Shown here one piece after another: positions 25,599-35,192 of a DNA stretch of 54,852 nucleotides. Under the pieces are notes generated by a model that ran no database searches, was not told the DNA's origin, and saw nothing but the letters and a program-made list of their open reading frames with translations. The stretch's first letter is position 1. The number at the start of each line of letters is the position of its first letter. A program made the position numbers and the translations under genes. Origin of the DNA: Bacteroidales bacterium UBA5197 (GTDB lineage Bacteria; Bacteroidota; Bacteroidia; Bacteroidales; Lentimicrobiaceae); contig DHVX01000079.1 in assembly GCA_002412885.1 (NCBI GenBank), positions 1 to 54,852 of the forward strand. The letters run 5' to 3'.

Positions 25599-27391
25599 GG
25601 TACGTATGGGGTTAAATCAAAAACGTATCCTGAACGAGAGAAAAGCCGGTTGTTGAAAAGCATGGGTCTTAAATCAGTGCTTGGTAGCTTGTAAATAATC
25701 TGCCAGGTATTCAAATCCATTATATACAACCAAGTGTAGTCGGTTAGCAACAGGTAACCGGTTTCCGGATCAATATTTCTGAGAACACATTTCCCGGGAA
25801 GTGTCATCGATGATATCAGGCTGAAATCTGCCGGGTTCCTTAATTCCAGTAATGGAGATTCTTCCAGTGTAAGGAATAGCCTGCCCGGGTTCATGTTGTC
25901 AAACAAAACCGATTTATATGAGCGCTGATCACGGTAAGCCGTTTCAAATTCATTGTTTATGATATTGTATAGCCAGATGCCGTTTCGTGTAACAATTGCA
26001 CACTGCCCGCCGTCAGAAGCAGCAGAAAAGCAGGCCGATCTGCTGTAGTAAGGATAATCCTCAATGGCTGTGGATGCAGTAATCTGACCAGTTGCCAGAT
26101 CGATAATACTGAAATTTCCATTTAGTGTAATTGCAGCGGTATTTTCTGATGTCAGATAAAAATAATCAGTTTGAGTTACGTGAACTCCGTAGGGAATGAC
26201 CGTAGGATTGGTAAGATTGCTGTTTTCAAACAAGTGTATTGCGTCCTGGGTTGCGACTCCCACCTGGGTGGAATTCGGAGGGCAGGAATATACAGCATTG
26301 TAAGTAATGTTATTTATACGGAACGAAGCTGTCTCATTCAGGCTATAGATATCGAAAGCTTTCATGTCGCTATATACATCCGTATAGAAGATTTTCTCAA
26401 TCGGATTATAACCAAATAAGGGCCAGTTAGGAGCAATATGCTGTCCAAGACTGAAATATACGTAGCTGTCTAGATGGTTCTGTGAAGGGCATTTATCTGC
26501 AAAGACAGGAGATGCAGACAGTTTATATAGTCCTTGTGAGCCAAAACCCGGTTGAACGACAGTGATACAGGTATCCGTTAAATTCTCCGGATTAAACTGA
26601 CCGGGATTGACATTTGTACCACTGAAACTGTAATGCGTTGGATAGCCAGTTTTCCTCCAGGTGAATGTTACACTATCCAGATTTGAATAAGTTGCCTCAG
26701 GTACAGGAGCTAAATTGTTTATCTTCAGGTAGGTGGTACTTGTATTTGCATCTTGGGTATAGACATTGTTGTAAAGTTGATAGTTTACCTCGCCGCAGGT
26801 ATAGCAACTGTCAATATACTGGCCAGGTAATCTGGAATTGTACATTCTGGTGGTATAAGCAGAATTAAAATTTCTGCTGAATCGCAGAGGTTTTGTATTT
26901 AAGTTTAATGAGGGTTGCCAGCTAATCCGCAAAAATCCGTTTTCATCGGTATCGGCTGTCATTTGTATGTATTCGGCAGACCGGTAATCGATCAGTGCTA
27001 CCCATTCCCGCGTTCCGGCATAGTATTCATGTCCCGTGTAGTCTGCCAGACTTCCGGTTCCTGTTGATGTGAAAAGGTTAAGGGAAAGCTTATAAATGCC
27101 GGGATTGTAATCACGGGGATCAACCTCCACTTCTCCGGTCTCACCAAGAACCCACCGATCTTTATCCAGCAACATTTCACCTTCATGGACTTTTAAACCA
27201 TATGCCCCAAGGCGGTATTTCAGCAGCTGCTTGTTGAAAATAAACAAGGTATCTTGTGTATTTTCAAGGTCAATCTGCAGAGGATGTGAGGAGGCCGGAG
27301 GGTCAACATGTGTAATTTCGTCATCAGTAAGCGGATATTCACACGATGTTGCTGCCAGAAGCAGGAAAAAAATAATAGTGCGCCGATTCAT
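25595..27391 (-). CDS. Large lipoprotein, probable beta-propeller, function unknown
   Basis: A 598-residue exported lipoprotein: the signal peptide ends in LLLAATSC with the lipid-bearing Cys17. The N-terminal third looks like fibronectin-type strands (for example LDSVTFTWRKTGYPTHYSF). The C-terminal half shows repeated propeller-like blades with motifs such as FSIIDLATGQITAS, NGIWLYNIINNEFETA and TWLYIMDLNTWQIIYKL. A CxxC pair (DSCYTCGEV) may form a disulfide. It is coupled to the small barrel gene by an ATGA overlap. No enzymatic residues are obvious; a surface-binding or assembly role is the most that can be inferred. Confidence 0.72.
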   Translation of the reverse strand: MNRRTIIFFLLLAATSCEYPLTDDEITHVDPPASSHPLQIDLENTQDTLFIFNKQLLKYRLGAYGLKVHEGEMLLDKDRWVLGETGEVEVDPRDYNPGIYKLSLNLFTSTGTGSLADYTGHEYYAGTREWVALIDYRSAEYIQMTADTDENGFLRISWQPSLNLNTKPLRFSRNFNSAYTTRMYNSRLPGQYIDSCYTCGEVNYQLYNNVYTQDANTSTTYLKINNLAPVPEATYSNLDSVTFTWRKTGYPTHYSFSGTNVNPGQFNPENLTDTCITVVQPGFGSQGLYKLSASPVFADKCPSQNHLDSYVYFSLGQHIAPNWPLFGYNPIEKIFYTDVYSDMKAFDIYSLNETASFRINNITYNAVYSCPPNSTQVGVATQDAIHLFENSNLTNPTVIPYGVHVTQTDYFYLTSENTAAITLNGNFSIIDLATGQITASTAIEDYPYYSRSACFSAASDGGQCAIVTRNGIWLYNIINNEFETAYRDQRSYKSVLFDNMNPGRLFLTLEESPLLELRNPADFSLISSMTLPGKCVLRNIDPETGYLLLTDYTWLYIMDLNTWQIIYKLPSTDLRPMLFNNRLFSRSGYVFDLTPYVP

Positions 27392-27713
27392 AAGGTAATT
27401 AGGTTTGTTCTCATGATATGATTGATATTTCAGTGATAGTATTCATAGTGGAGATGCCAGGTTGGTATTCACATTTGGCTGATACTTTGCAATCTGGCAA
27501 TCAATATTTAACTGCCTTCCAAAAACGGGGCAAGTTAAAGCATTATTTATTTGTATTTCATTTTCATTTGCTTAATTGCATAAGAATTCAATTGTTTTTT
27601 CGGGTTGATCCGGAACCGCCACTTGATTTATCTGTCAGTGAACATTTTGGCACGAAATTTATTTTTACTGATGTATAGAAGCATAATAATTTGTTTAACA
27701 AAAAATGGAACCA
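27392..27713. other. Divergent spacer, no gene seen
   Basis: This 322-base AT-rich spacer lies between the minus-strand lipoprotein gene and the plus-strand small barrel gene. A short open frame at 27418-27678 has no recognisable domain and no signal. No repeat was found. Confidence 0.4.
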
Positions 27714-28199
27714 ATGAAATTTAAAACCTTAATTATCTCAATGTTTCTGGTGGTGGCAGTCACATTTGCAGTTCAGGCACAAAGCTATTCAACTGCTGTC
27801 GGGGCCCGGCTTGGGTACTTCAACGGAATTACAGTCAAACATTTTGTATCGGGTTCAAATGCCATTGAAGGGATTGCATCTTTTCGCTGGCGGGGTTTTG
27901 TCCTTACCGGATTGTATGAATGGCAGAAGCCAATCAAAGGAGCCAGAAATCTTGATTACTTTCTGGGACTGGGCGGTCATATAGGATTCTGGGACAACAG
28001 ATATTATTATTGGAGGAATAATAATCGGGCTGATGGTAATTTTACGGTTATCGGTGTCGATTTTATTGCAGGCCTGGAATATACTTTCACCGAAGTGCCG
28101 TTTAATATCGGACTTGACTGGAAGCCTGCGTTCAACCTTATAGGCGACAATCACTGGTGGGGCGATGGCGTTGCCCTTTCAATCAGATATACTTTCTGA
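27714..28199 (+). CDS. Small outer-membrane beta-barrel protein
   Basis: A 161-residue protein with a clear signal peptide (MKFKTLIISMFLVVAVTFAV, cleaved near QAQS). Short Gly/aromatic strands follow (ARLGYFNGITVKHF, FRWRGFVLTGLYEW), and it ends GVALSIRYTF, the typical C-terminal Phe barrel signal. An in-frame ATG three codons upstream (27705) is equally possible. It is monocistronic, with a strong terminator at 28223. The function is unknown; similar small barrels are common Bacteroidota envelope proteins. Confidence 0.78.
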   Translation: MKFKTLIISMFLVVAVTFAVQAQSYSTAVGARLGYFNGITVKHFVSGSNAIEGIASFRWRGFVLTGLYEWQKPIKGARNLDYFLGLGGHIGFWDNRYYYWRNNNRADGNFTVIGVDFIAGLEYTFTEVPFNIGLDWKPAFNLIGDNHWWGDGVALSIRYTF

Positions 28200-28222
28200 T
28201 TGTAATGTTCATCTAAAAAGAC

Positions 28223-28262
28223 AACACCCGGAGATCTCTGAAATCTGCCGGGTGTTTTTTTG
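28223..28262. terminator. Bidirectional terminator between convergent genes
   Basis: Stem AACACCCGG / CCGGGTGTT (28223-28231 and 28248-28256) is followed by TTTTTTG on the plus strand, and by TGTCTTTTT on the minus strand. It serves the small barrel gene (plus) and the esterase-like gene (minus). Confidence 0.85.
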
Positions 28263-28279
28263 TTGTGGAATGGAATTAT

Positions 28280-28999
28280 TTATTTCAGTTTTTGCTGAAG
28301 AAACCATTCGTAAAGTTCAGGATTGTTGTAGGTTTCTGTCCAGCTGTCGTGGTTGGCATCGGGATAGATTGTAAATCTGGCAGGGTTTCCGTTATCCTGC
28401 AAAAGTTTTATCATTCTGGCTGCAGAAGTTATGGGCACTACATCGTCCATTGCACCATGAAAAGCCCAAACCGGTAGATTAAGAATTTCTTTCACCCTTG
28501 CCGGATAGTTTCTGTTTACCGGGCCACAAACCGGAGCTATGGCGGCAAAATATCCGGGATAAGCCATCGCCAGATCCCAGGTTGCCCAGCCTCCCATACT
28601 CAGTCCTGTCAGATAGACGCGCTTTTCATCAACCCTGTAGCGTGATGCCACATGTTTTATCAGTGCATAAAGTGTTTCTGTATCCCAGTCAACATGGTCG
28701 GGGCATTGGGGAGAAAGCACGATAAAAGGGAAACTCTTTCCTTCTGCTATTAACCTTGGAGGGCCGTGCACTTTAACTTTTTCCAGGTCATTGCCACGCT
28801 CACCTGAACCGTGAAGAAATACAAACAGCGGAAAAGTTGCCTCTGGTTCTGCATTAAAATTATCCGGCAGGTATAACAGGTAGTCCATAGATACTGAGCG
28901 GATTACATTTCCTTTAAAAGAGCCTTCGTTTTGTGGATTTTGTGCATTCATACTTATGGTTGCCAAAAGAACGGACATTGTAATAAACAGATTTTTCAT
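28280..28999 (-). CDS. Exported alpha/beta hydrolase (carboxylesterase/phospholipase-like)
   Basis: A 239-residue secreted hydrolase of the dienelactone hydrolase/POP-like esterase group. The signal peptide ends near SMNAQ. The oxyanion segment FLHGSGERG is followed by the nucleophile elbow GLSMGGWAT (Ser134). The acid is probably in GAMDDVVP, and the His in DANHDSW near the C-terminus. This architecture resembles the catalytic domain of feruloyl/acetyl xylan esterases and of putative exported phospholipases; the substrate is not certain. It is monocistronic; a putative porin gene lies upstream on the same strand. Confidence 0.85.
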   Translation of the reverse strand: MKNLFITMSVLLATISMNAQNPQNEGSFKGNVIRSVSMDYLLYLPDNFNAEPEATFPLFVFLHGSGERGNDLEKVKVHGPPRLIAEGKSFPFIVLSPQCPDHVDWDTETLYALIKHVASRYRVDEKRVYLTGLSMGGWATWDLAMAYPGYFAAIAPVCGPVNRNYPARVKEILNLPVWAFHGAMDDVVPITSAARMIKLLQDNGNPARFTIYPDANHDSWTETYNNPELYEWFLQQKLK

Positions 29000-29034
29000 T
29001 TGTGCTGATTTTCGTGTGACGATAGAAGCAAATG

Positions 29035-31122
29035 CTAATCAAAAAAGTTCCACGATACACCAAATCGCAAACCGCGGTCAGCCATTGGATAGGAGGGAAC
29101 CATCATATAATTGTATCCTGAAAAGCCGCTGTTGAGGTGTTTCATTACAAGAAACATTCTGGCCCTTTTAACCCTGAAATTTATAAAGCCATCAATGTAA
29201 GGGTAGCTTCCGGTTTTTACTTCATTCTGAACATAATACGAGCGAAGTGCAGGCATATATGCATCGCCGTAAAATGCAGTATTGTACATAAGCGATAATC
29301 CGGTTTGCAGGTACAGCGCGCGTTTGAAGAGAGCCACTGAATAATAGGCAGATACTCTTCCGGCAAGATCCGGCACTCTCAGCACTTCGGTGTTTGTAAC
29401 ATTTTGCCAGGTTGCGAAGGCATGAATATCAAAATGTCCCAGTTTGATTTCGGCAAGTCCATACAACTGACTTACACTGAAAGCCGCATTTTCTCTGACA
29501 GGTTTTGCATTCTGATCAAAATACACATATCCGTCGAGGGTATAAAAATTGAATCCGGCTTTCAGAAATTTGCGGGCATACATCACTTTCCCGCTAAGGA
29601 TGGTTTGCTGCCCGAAACTGTTTTCCCAACTGAAATGGTTTGAGTAGTGATACTGAAAAATGTAATCGGGCTGCAGCGCATTTACGCCGAGTGATGCGGT
29701 AAGATTTCCCCATGATGTGGAATTATCGAACGCGGGCAGGGTAAGCATTGCCGAAATGCCTTTGTCTCCGTTAAAAGGAGCTCCGTTGGTTACCCAAACT
29801 TTCCCTTCGGCTTTGGCTACCCCGAATGCATTGGCCGAAAGGTATGCAAAAGTTGTAATCCGGTTGAATTTGCGGGAAATTGAATCGTTCTTATCTTTAT
29901 TGAAACCGTTTTTGTAAATGCCAAAAGTGTGCTCAATGCCCGCTCTGAGCAAAACAGCTTTTCCACTTCCTCTGGCACGCCCTATCCCTCCTTCAAACAC
30001 AAATTCGTTGGAAAACTCATGATGAAAGATTGAATCAAAAGTTTTGACTGAGTCGATGAAAATCTCCGGATAGAATCCTGAACGCGGGTTACCGTCTGTG
30101 TATAAAATTGCGTTTCGGGTATAAGTAAAGGTGTGCCTTAAAAAATCACTGCGCTCCGGATTGTAGAATAATCGTCCGGGCAGCTCAGCCTTTGAAACCG
30201 GAATATTGACTTTTTTTTTGGAGATTAAAGTAGTATCAGCTTCACCAACCACTTCTTTATTTACAGAGATAAAAGTAGTATCAGCTTCACCAACCACTTC
30301 TTCTTTATTTTCAAAGATTAAAGTAGTCTCAGCCTCATCAACAATCACTTCTGCTTTTCGGGGGTTGCGGCCAAAGTAGTAATATTGCTGTATAAATACC
30401 CCGCTTTCTTTGATCAGGTTTTCTGCTGATTCCAGATTTATTGAAATGCGGTTGCGTTCAGGCTCAAGGTTTTCTGTGAAAAGTGAATCGTACTTTATGC
30501 CTCCGTTTTCGCGCCATTTATAGCGGTTGCTACGGTAATTAAACAGTGCAGCATACCGCTGATTGTCGGTAATGAACTGACCCTGAAAAGCAACAGATGA
30601 ATTGTCGGATTTCTGGCGTAGATAATTGCCGATGGAATTGATAATGCGCATGTCAACGCCAAGACTCAGTCCGCGTGCAATATTCTGGCTGTGCGTGACA
30701 GTGAAAAGCTGTTCTTTGCCGGCACCAAACGAATAGGCAACGTTGGAGTAAGGCGCAAAACTCTGATAATATCTGATATTGTCGTTCCTGAGAAGGTAAT
30801 AATTTACCACCGAGGGCGCGAACCTGAACCCAATTTCCGGAGACGGGTCAAAAACCAGACTTTTATAGGCAAGTCCGATATTTCCGTTAACAGCATTCAG
30901 ACTGGTTTTTCCGATAATAGGGTCAAAAAACTGAAATCCTGTCAGCAGCGTATCATTCATTTTCTGAATGGATGATCCAGGCCACCGCTGCTCAATGTTT
31001 ACAAAAAAGACTGTTGCAGTATCCGGCGAAAGCTTAAAGTCGCTTCCTGTTGCAGGAACCTGAGCGTAGATGCTTTTTACGGCAATAAACAATGCAATGA
31101 CAATCAGCGTGAAATAGCGCAT
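29035..31122 (-). CDS. Putative outer-membrane porin (Bacteroidota Porin_10-type)
   Basis: A 695-residue protein with a signal peptide ending in IYAQ and the Bacteroidota putative-porin start TATVFFVNIEQRW. Most of it is made of alternating aromatic strands typical of a large barrel, ending LRFGVSWNFFD. Between about residues 263 and 303 it carries three imperfect tandem repeats of the type EADTTLIS.NKEVVG, encoded by nucleotide repeats at 30214-30336. These fall in a predicted loop and look like a length-variable surface feature. The solute is unknown. Confidence 0.82.
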   Translation of the reverse strand: MRYFTLIVIALFIAVKSIYAQVPATGSDFKLSPDTATVFFVNIEQRWPGSSIQKMNDTLLTGFQFFDPIIGKTSLNAVNGNIGLAYKSLVFDPSPEIGFRFAPSVVNYYLLRNDNIRYYQSFAPYSNVAYSFGAGKEQLFTVTHSQNIARGLSLGVDMRIINSIGNYLRQKSDNSSVAFQGQFITDNQRYAALFNYRSNRYKWRENGGIKYDSLFTENLEPERNRISINLESAENLIKESGVFIQQYYYFGRNPRKAEVIVDEAETTLIFENKEEVVGEADTTFISVNKEVVGEADTTLISKKKVNIPVSKAELPGRLFYNPERSDFLRHTFTYTRNAILYTDGNPRSGFYPEIFIDSVKTFDSIFHHEFSNEFVFEGGIGRARGSGKAVLLRAGIEHTFGIYKNGFNKDKNDSISRKFNRITTFAYLSANAFGVAKAEGKVWVTNGAPFNGDKGISAMLTLPAFDNSTSWGNLTASLGVNALQPDYIFQYHYSNHFSWENSFGQQTILSGKVMYARKFLKAGFNFYTLDGYVYFDQNAKPVRENAAFSVSQLYGLAEIKLGHFDIHAFATWQNVTNTEVLRVPDLAGRVSAYYSVALFKRALYLQTGLSLMYNTAFYGDAYMPALRSYYVQNEVKTGSYPYIDGFINFRVKRARMFLVMKHLNSGFSGYNYMMVPSYPMADRGLRFGVSWNFFD
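30214..30336 (-). repeat. In-frame tandem repeat inside the porin gene
   Basis: Three imperfect copies, with cores such as GTAGTATCAGCTTCACCAAC, encode the repeated EADTT..I..NKEVVG loop. Units differ by multiples of three bases, so the frame is kept. Confidence 0.75.
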
Positions 31123-31246
31123 GAGCAGGATAAAATAACTGGTGCAAAGATAGGATTAACCCGCATTGTTAACTGAAAACCTTGTAAATTATTGCCATTG
31201 GTTTAATTTCGGTTTACCCGAAGTCTTATTGAATTTATTTCATTTA

Positions 31247-32653
31247 TCAGTCAATCCTGACCAACTTACCCTCATGAATACCCGTTTTTGTAAATAATCT
31301 GATGATGTAAGTGCCTGATTTGAGATGGCGGATATTTACAGCTTCATTCAGATCGCTTTCTTTCCGGAGTACTTCGCGACCGGCAGTATCTGAAATAATG
31401 AGAATGCCGGCGCTTGAAGTATCCAGATTGTCAATTCTGAAAGAGTCCTTCGCTGGGTTGGGTGAAAAAATCAAAGGTGTTGGCGGGCTTTTGATTCCGG
31501 TGGATGCTGAGCCTTCAACAAAAAGCCATAGAAAAGCTTCCCTGAAATTTGTCCGCCACAATGCTTCGTTATGTTGTCCGCCCTGAACTATTTTGTTGTT
31601 GATTTCTGATGGCAGGAATCCTTTGCTGAGCAGTGAATCGCTCATCCTAAGCATATTTTCGGTAACGCCTGCGCCTTCATTGGTGCCGCAAAGCTGATAC
31701 AGCCTCATGTTTTCGCGTTTTTCGTTTTCGCTGGCAAAGTTCCATACTTCAGCCGAAAACCAGTAAGATGGAGAGAAAATACCGGCTTTGCTGAAAACTT
31801 CCTGATATTTTATTGCTGTGTAATGCGAAATTAAACCGCCAAGCGAACTTCCCATGATGCCGGTGTTTTCGCGTGATGGTAAAGTTCTGTAGTTCTGATC
31901 GATGTATGGTTTGAGTGTTTCAACAATAAACCGGGCATACGCATCGCCATCACCGCCGCCATATTGTGGATTCGGCCATGGTGTATATTCAGCAATACGG
32001 TAAGCCCCGCCATTGTCGATGCCTACAACAATGGGAACTGTAACACCATCGGCAGCCAGTGAATTTAGTGTTTCATCTACCTCCCATTCTCCCGAAAAAG
32101 CAGTTTCAACATCGAAAAGGTTTTGCCCATCATGCATATAAAGCACCGGATATTGCAAAGTTGTGGTTTCGTAACCGGGAGGCAGGTATATCCATATTCT
32201 GCGGCTGCGGTTCAGCTGTGGCATGAAGAAGTTGTTATCCATAACCTGCACATTGGCTGCTGCAGTTGAGCCTCCACCAGTGCCTCCATCGGCCCATTGA
32301 AGAATGGTTATGTTGACAGTTTCGCCATTTCCAAAAGTGAAACTACGGTCAGGAATTTCCTCTCCTGAAGATCCCTTTTCTACAGTTGTCCAGCTTCCAC
32401 GGGTGAATTTGAATTTGATAACTGTTCCCTGCGGCCTTTCGGGAAGTGTGATATACCAGTTGCCTTCTTCGTTTTTTTGCATCATAAATTCAGGTGATCC
32501 CGGATTCCATGCGGTAAAATCTCCGGCAATATAAAGATTGTCACCTTCTGGTGTGTTTGCCGGAATGGATGTGGCAATAAAAGTTACCTGTGCATGATTG
32601 TTCGTTGAGATGCCAATCAATATGCTGAAAAAGAGAGCTTTGAAGAGATTCAT
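31247..32653 (-). CDS. T9SS-exported esterase with N-terminal starch-binding-like domain
   Basis: A 468-residue secreted protein in three parts. After the signal peptide (ending NHAQ) comes a CBM20/CBM48-like Ig-fold (residues ~22-125: NLYIAGDFTAWNPGSPEFMM, then KFKFTRGSW). Next is an esterase D/enterochelin-esterase-like domain (~135-385) with LYMHDGQNLF and the nucleophile Ser270 in GSSLGG. Last is a T9SS type A sorting domain (ILIISDTAGREVLRK, LKSGTYIIRLF). It is likely displayed on or released from the cell surface to act on carbohydrate esters or related substrates. Confidence 0.88.
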   Translation of the reverse strand: MNLFKALFFSILIGISTNNHAQVTFIATSIPANTPEGDNLYIAGDFTAWNPGSPEFMMQKNEEGNWYITLPERPQGTVIKFKFTRGSWTTVEKGSSGEEIPDRSFTFGNGETVNITILQWADGGTGGGSTAAANVQVMDNNFFMPQLNRSRRIWIYLPPGYETTTLQYPVLYMHDGQNLFDVETAFSGEWEVDETLNSLAADGVTVPIVVGIDNGGAYRIAEYTPWPNPQYGGGDGDAYARFIVETLKPYIDQNYRTLPSRENTGIMGSSLGGLISHYTAIKYQEVFSKAGIFSPSYWFSAEVWNFASENEKRENMRLYQLCGTNEGAGVTENMLRMSDSLLSKGFLPSEINNKIVQGGQHNEALWRTNFREAFLWLFVEGSASTGIKSPPTPLIFSPNPAKDSFRIDNLDTSSAGILIISDTAGREVLRKESDLNEAVNIRHLKSGTYIIRLFTKTGIHEGKLVRID

Positions 32654-32830
32654 AGTTTCCTGTTTTGAAAAAGTAAAGTTAATGATTATGGGAATGCTGG
32701 CTTTTAGAATATTTGTATTCCTGTATTTTATATAGATATGCCGGGATTAAATTCGGCATATTTTGATATTTAGCACCTTTGTGACTTTACTCCCTGCTTC
32801 CCTTTGGGGCTGCAATTACATCTATCCATG

Positions 32831-32996
32831 CCCACCGTGGGTTCCGCAAAGAGCTCCACCCACGGTTATTGTTATTGAGCACCTTCGGCGCTCTGGCACG
32901 TCCCCGAAGGGGGCAAATTTCAAATAACCGTGGGTGGAATGCAATGGAACCCACGGTAAGCGATGTAATAATGAAACGGCGTCCCCGAAGGGGGCG
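32831..32996. repeat. REP-like cluster with nested inverted repeats
   Basis: An inner perfect 16-bp inverted repeat, TCCACCCACGGTTATT (32855-32870) / AATAACCGTGGGTGGA (32923-32938), is nested in an outer 11-bp one, CCGTGGGTTCC (32835-32845) / GGAACCCACGG (32946-32956). GTCCCCGAAGGGGGC occurs twice as a direct repeat at about 32900 and 32981. The rest of the 32654-33137 spacer holds no gene. Confidence 0.78.
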
Positions 32997-33104
32997 AATA
33001 TTCCAGACATAATTTACCAGCACATCAAATTTACTATTTACCAAAAACACCATTAACTGATCATTCATTTTTCCCTCAATTCTAAAATAAACATCAAACT
33101 TCCC

Positions 33105-33112
33105 TACCTTTG
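33105..33112 (+). promoter_or_regulatory. Candidate -7 box of the TonB receptor gene
   Basis: TACCTTTG matches TAnnTTTG, 25 bases before the ATG at 33138. There is no cobalamin-riboswitch-like structure between them. Confidence 0.5.
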
Positions 33113-33137
33113 CGCCCTCAAAAAACTAAAACAAATT

Positions 33138-35189
33138 ATGGAAAAACAACAGAAGAACACATCAGGTGTGCTTCGTTTCAGCCGCTGGGCCCGCAGATCA
33201 TACGCGGTGTTCAACAGCATCGGACGTAGCATCCGCATTGGTGTACTCAGTCTGTCGTGTTCCATTCTCGTGTTGCCCGGCCATAGTCAGGAGCAACCCG
33301 ATAGCAGCCGCACCATTACAACCGATCGTGAGATTGATCTCGGAGAAGTTGTTGTCAGCGCGCAACGCACCCCGGTGGTGCAGTCGCAGCTGATGAGGGT
33401 GGTGCAGGTGATCACACGTGCCGAAATAGAGCAAGCTCCCGCCAGCGACCTGGCAGGTCTGCTCGAACATTTGCGCGGTGTGGACATCAGGCAGCGCGGG
33501 GCGTTCGGGATGCAGGCCGATATCAGCATCAGGGGAGGAACTTTCGATCAGACTTTAATTTTATTGAACGGGGTCAATCTCACCGACCCCCAGACCGGTC
33601 ATCACAACCTTAACCTGCCGGTTGACCTTTCGTCAATCGAAAGAATTGAGGTGCTTCAGGGACCGGGTGCCCGTATTTTCGGACCCAATGCTTTTAATGG
33701 TGCCATCAACATTATTACCGCTGAGCCCGGAAAACAGGAAGCATCTGCTTCGCTGAGTGCGGGACAGTTTGGTTTTGTTCAGGCATCAGCATCAGCTTCA
33801 GTCAGCACGGGTAAAGTTAATCATCACATTGCTGCTAGCGGCATCCGAAGTGATGGTTACATTGAAAACACCGATTTCAGAAACGGGAACCTTTTCTACA
33901 GGTTGCAGATTCCTTTGGGAGATGCTTCTTTTGATGTTCAGGCGGGCTACACTGACAGGGCTTTTGGTGCGAATAGCTTTTACACGCCTAAGTTTCCAGA
34001 TCAGTTTGAGCAAACCCGCGCTGAATTTGTTTCCATTAAGTTTTTGCCTTCCGGAAAAATTAACCTCAAACCATTGGTATACTGGCGCAGGCATCATGAC
34101 CGTTTCGAACTTTTCAGGGACAATGCCCCGGAATGGTATGCTGGTCATAATTATCATATGACCTACATTGCCGGCGGATCGCTCAACTGGATGACTTCCG
34201 GAAAACTGGGTAAGACATCCCTTGGCACTGACTTCCGGATTGAACACATTTTCAGCAATGTTCTGGGCGATCTGATGGTCAGTTCAAAACCGGTACCGGG
34301 TGAGAAAACCGGTGAATTTACGCGTTCGTATCTGCGGCAGAGTTTGAGCTTTATGGCTGAACACTCATATTATTTCGAAACGTTTTCCGTTTCAGGAGGA
34401 TTGCTGGCTCATATTAATCCTGCACTTCCCGAAGGCATAAGTTTTTATCCCGGCATAGATTTCGGATGGCAGTTTCATGAAAATATGAGGTGGTACACCA
34501 CAGCCAACCGTACCCTGCGATTGCCGACTTTTACTGATTTGTTTTATGCCGGACCAACCAATCTCGGTAATCCGGAACTTAAACCGGAAGAAGCGATATC
34601 GCTGGAAACAGGCTTGAAATCAAAAATCGGCATTGTTGCTTTTGATGTTGCAGTTTACAGGAGATGGGGCAAAGACATGATCGACTGGGTGAAATTCCCG
34701 GATGATGAAAAGTGGAAAAGCCTGAACCTTACTTCGGTTAATATTACCGGTTTTGAAGCCGGTATGGATGTTGATTTTTCGAAAACCGGAATCAACCGGA
34801 TTTTCCGTTATGCCGGAATCCATTATACATGGCTGGATTCTGACAAACAAAGTGACGGATTTGCTTCACTTTACGTGCTTGATAATCTGCGTCATAAACT
34901 TGATGTAAAGTTCGGAATGCGCATAACCAAGCACAGCGGTTTAGACCTGAAGCTGTCAGTTCAGGACAGAGATGGTGGCTATCAGCCTTTTATCAACGGC
35001 ACTTCCGGCGATGAAATTCCTTACAAAACAGCAATCCTCGCCGATGCAAAAGCATTTTACAATCTCGGCAGATTTCAGGTTTTTGCTGAAGCTTCCAACC
35101 TGCTTGGTACAAAAGTTATGGATCATGCCAATGTCCCTCAGCCGGGTTTATGGGTGAGAACGGGTGTAAAATTTAAAATGGTTATTTAA
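33138..35189 (+). CDS. TonB-dependent outer-membrane receptor (BtuB-like)
   Basis: A 683-residue receptor. The long N-terminus RWARRSYAVFNSIGRSIRIG before the signal hydrophobic segment is typical of a widespread Bacteroidota receptor subgroup. The TonB box/plug start is DLGEVVVSAQRTPVV, and the plug shows RGVDIRQRG, ISIRGG, LLNGVNLTDPQTGHHN and IERIEVLQGPGARIFG. The barrel ends in GLWVRTGVKFKMVI. It is closest in style to BtuB/vitamin-B12-type receptors, but no cobalamin riboswitch or partner gene is adjacent, so the ligand is unassigned. Confidence 0.9.
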   Translation: MEKQQKNTSGVLRFSRWARRSYAVFNSIGRSIRIGVLSLSCSILVLPGHSQEQPDSSRTITTDREIDLGEVVVSAQRTPVVQSQLMRVVQVITRAEIEQAPASDLAGLLEHLRGVDIRQRGAFGMQADISIRGGTFDQTLILLNGVNLTDPQTGHHNLNLPVDLSSIERIEVLQGPGARIFGPNAFNGAINIITAEPGKQEASASLSAGQFGFVQASASASVSTGKVNHHIAASGIRSDGYIENTDFRNGNLFYRLQIPLGDASFDVQAGYTDRAFGANSFYTPKFPDQFEQTRAEFVSIKFLPSGKINLKPLVYWRRHHDRFELFRDNAPEWYAGHNYHMTYIAGGSLNWMTSGKLGKTSLGTDFRIEHIFSNVLGDLMVSSKPVPGEKTGEFTRSYLRQSLSFMAEHSYYFETFSVSGGLLAHINPALPEGISFYPGIDFGWQFHENMRWYTTANRTLRLPTFTDLFYAGPTNLGNPELKPEEAISLETGLKSKIGIVAFDVAVYRRWGKDMIDWVKFPDDEKWKSLNLTSVNITGFEAGMDVDFSKTGINRIFRYAGIHYTWLDSDKQSDGFASLYVLDNLRHKLDVKFGMRITKHSGLDLKLSVQDRDGGYQPFINGTSGDEIPYKTAILADAKAFYNLGRFQVFAEASNLLGTKVMDHANVPQPGLWVRTGVKFKMVI

Positions 35190-35192
35190 ATT

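Noticed and set aside
27418..27678. Open frame of 86 residues in a spacer
   Set aside because: No domain, no promoter box and no conserved start context were recognised.
32654..33137. Cobalamin riboswitch upstream of the BtuB-like receptor
   Set aside because: No B12-box-like conserved block was found; the structured part is a REP-like cluster, and the likely start of transcription is downstream of it.
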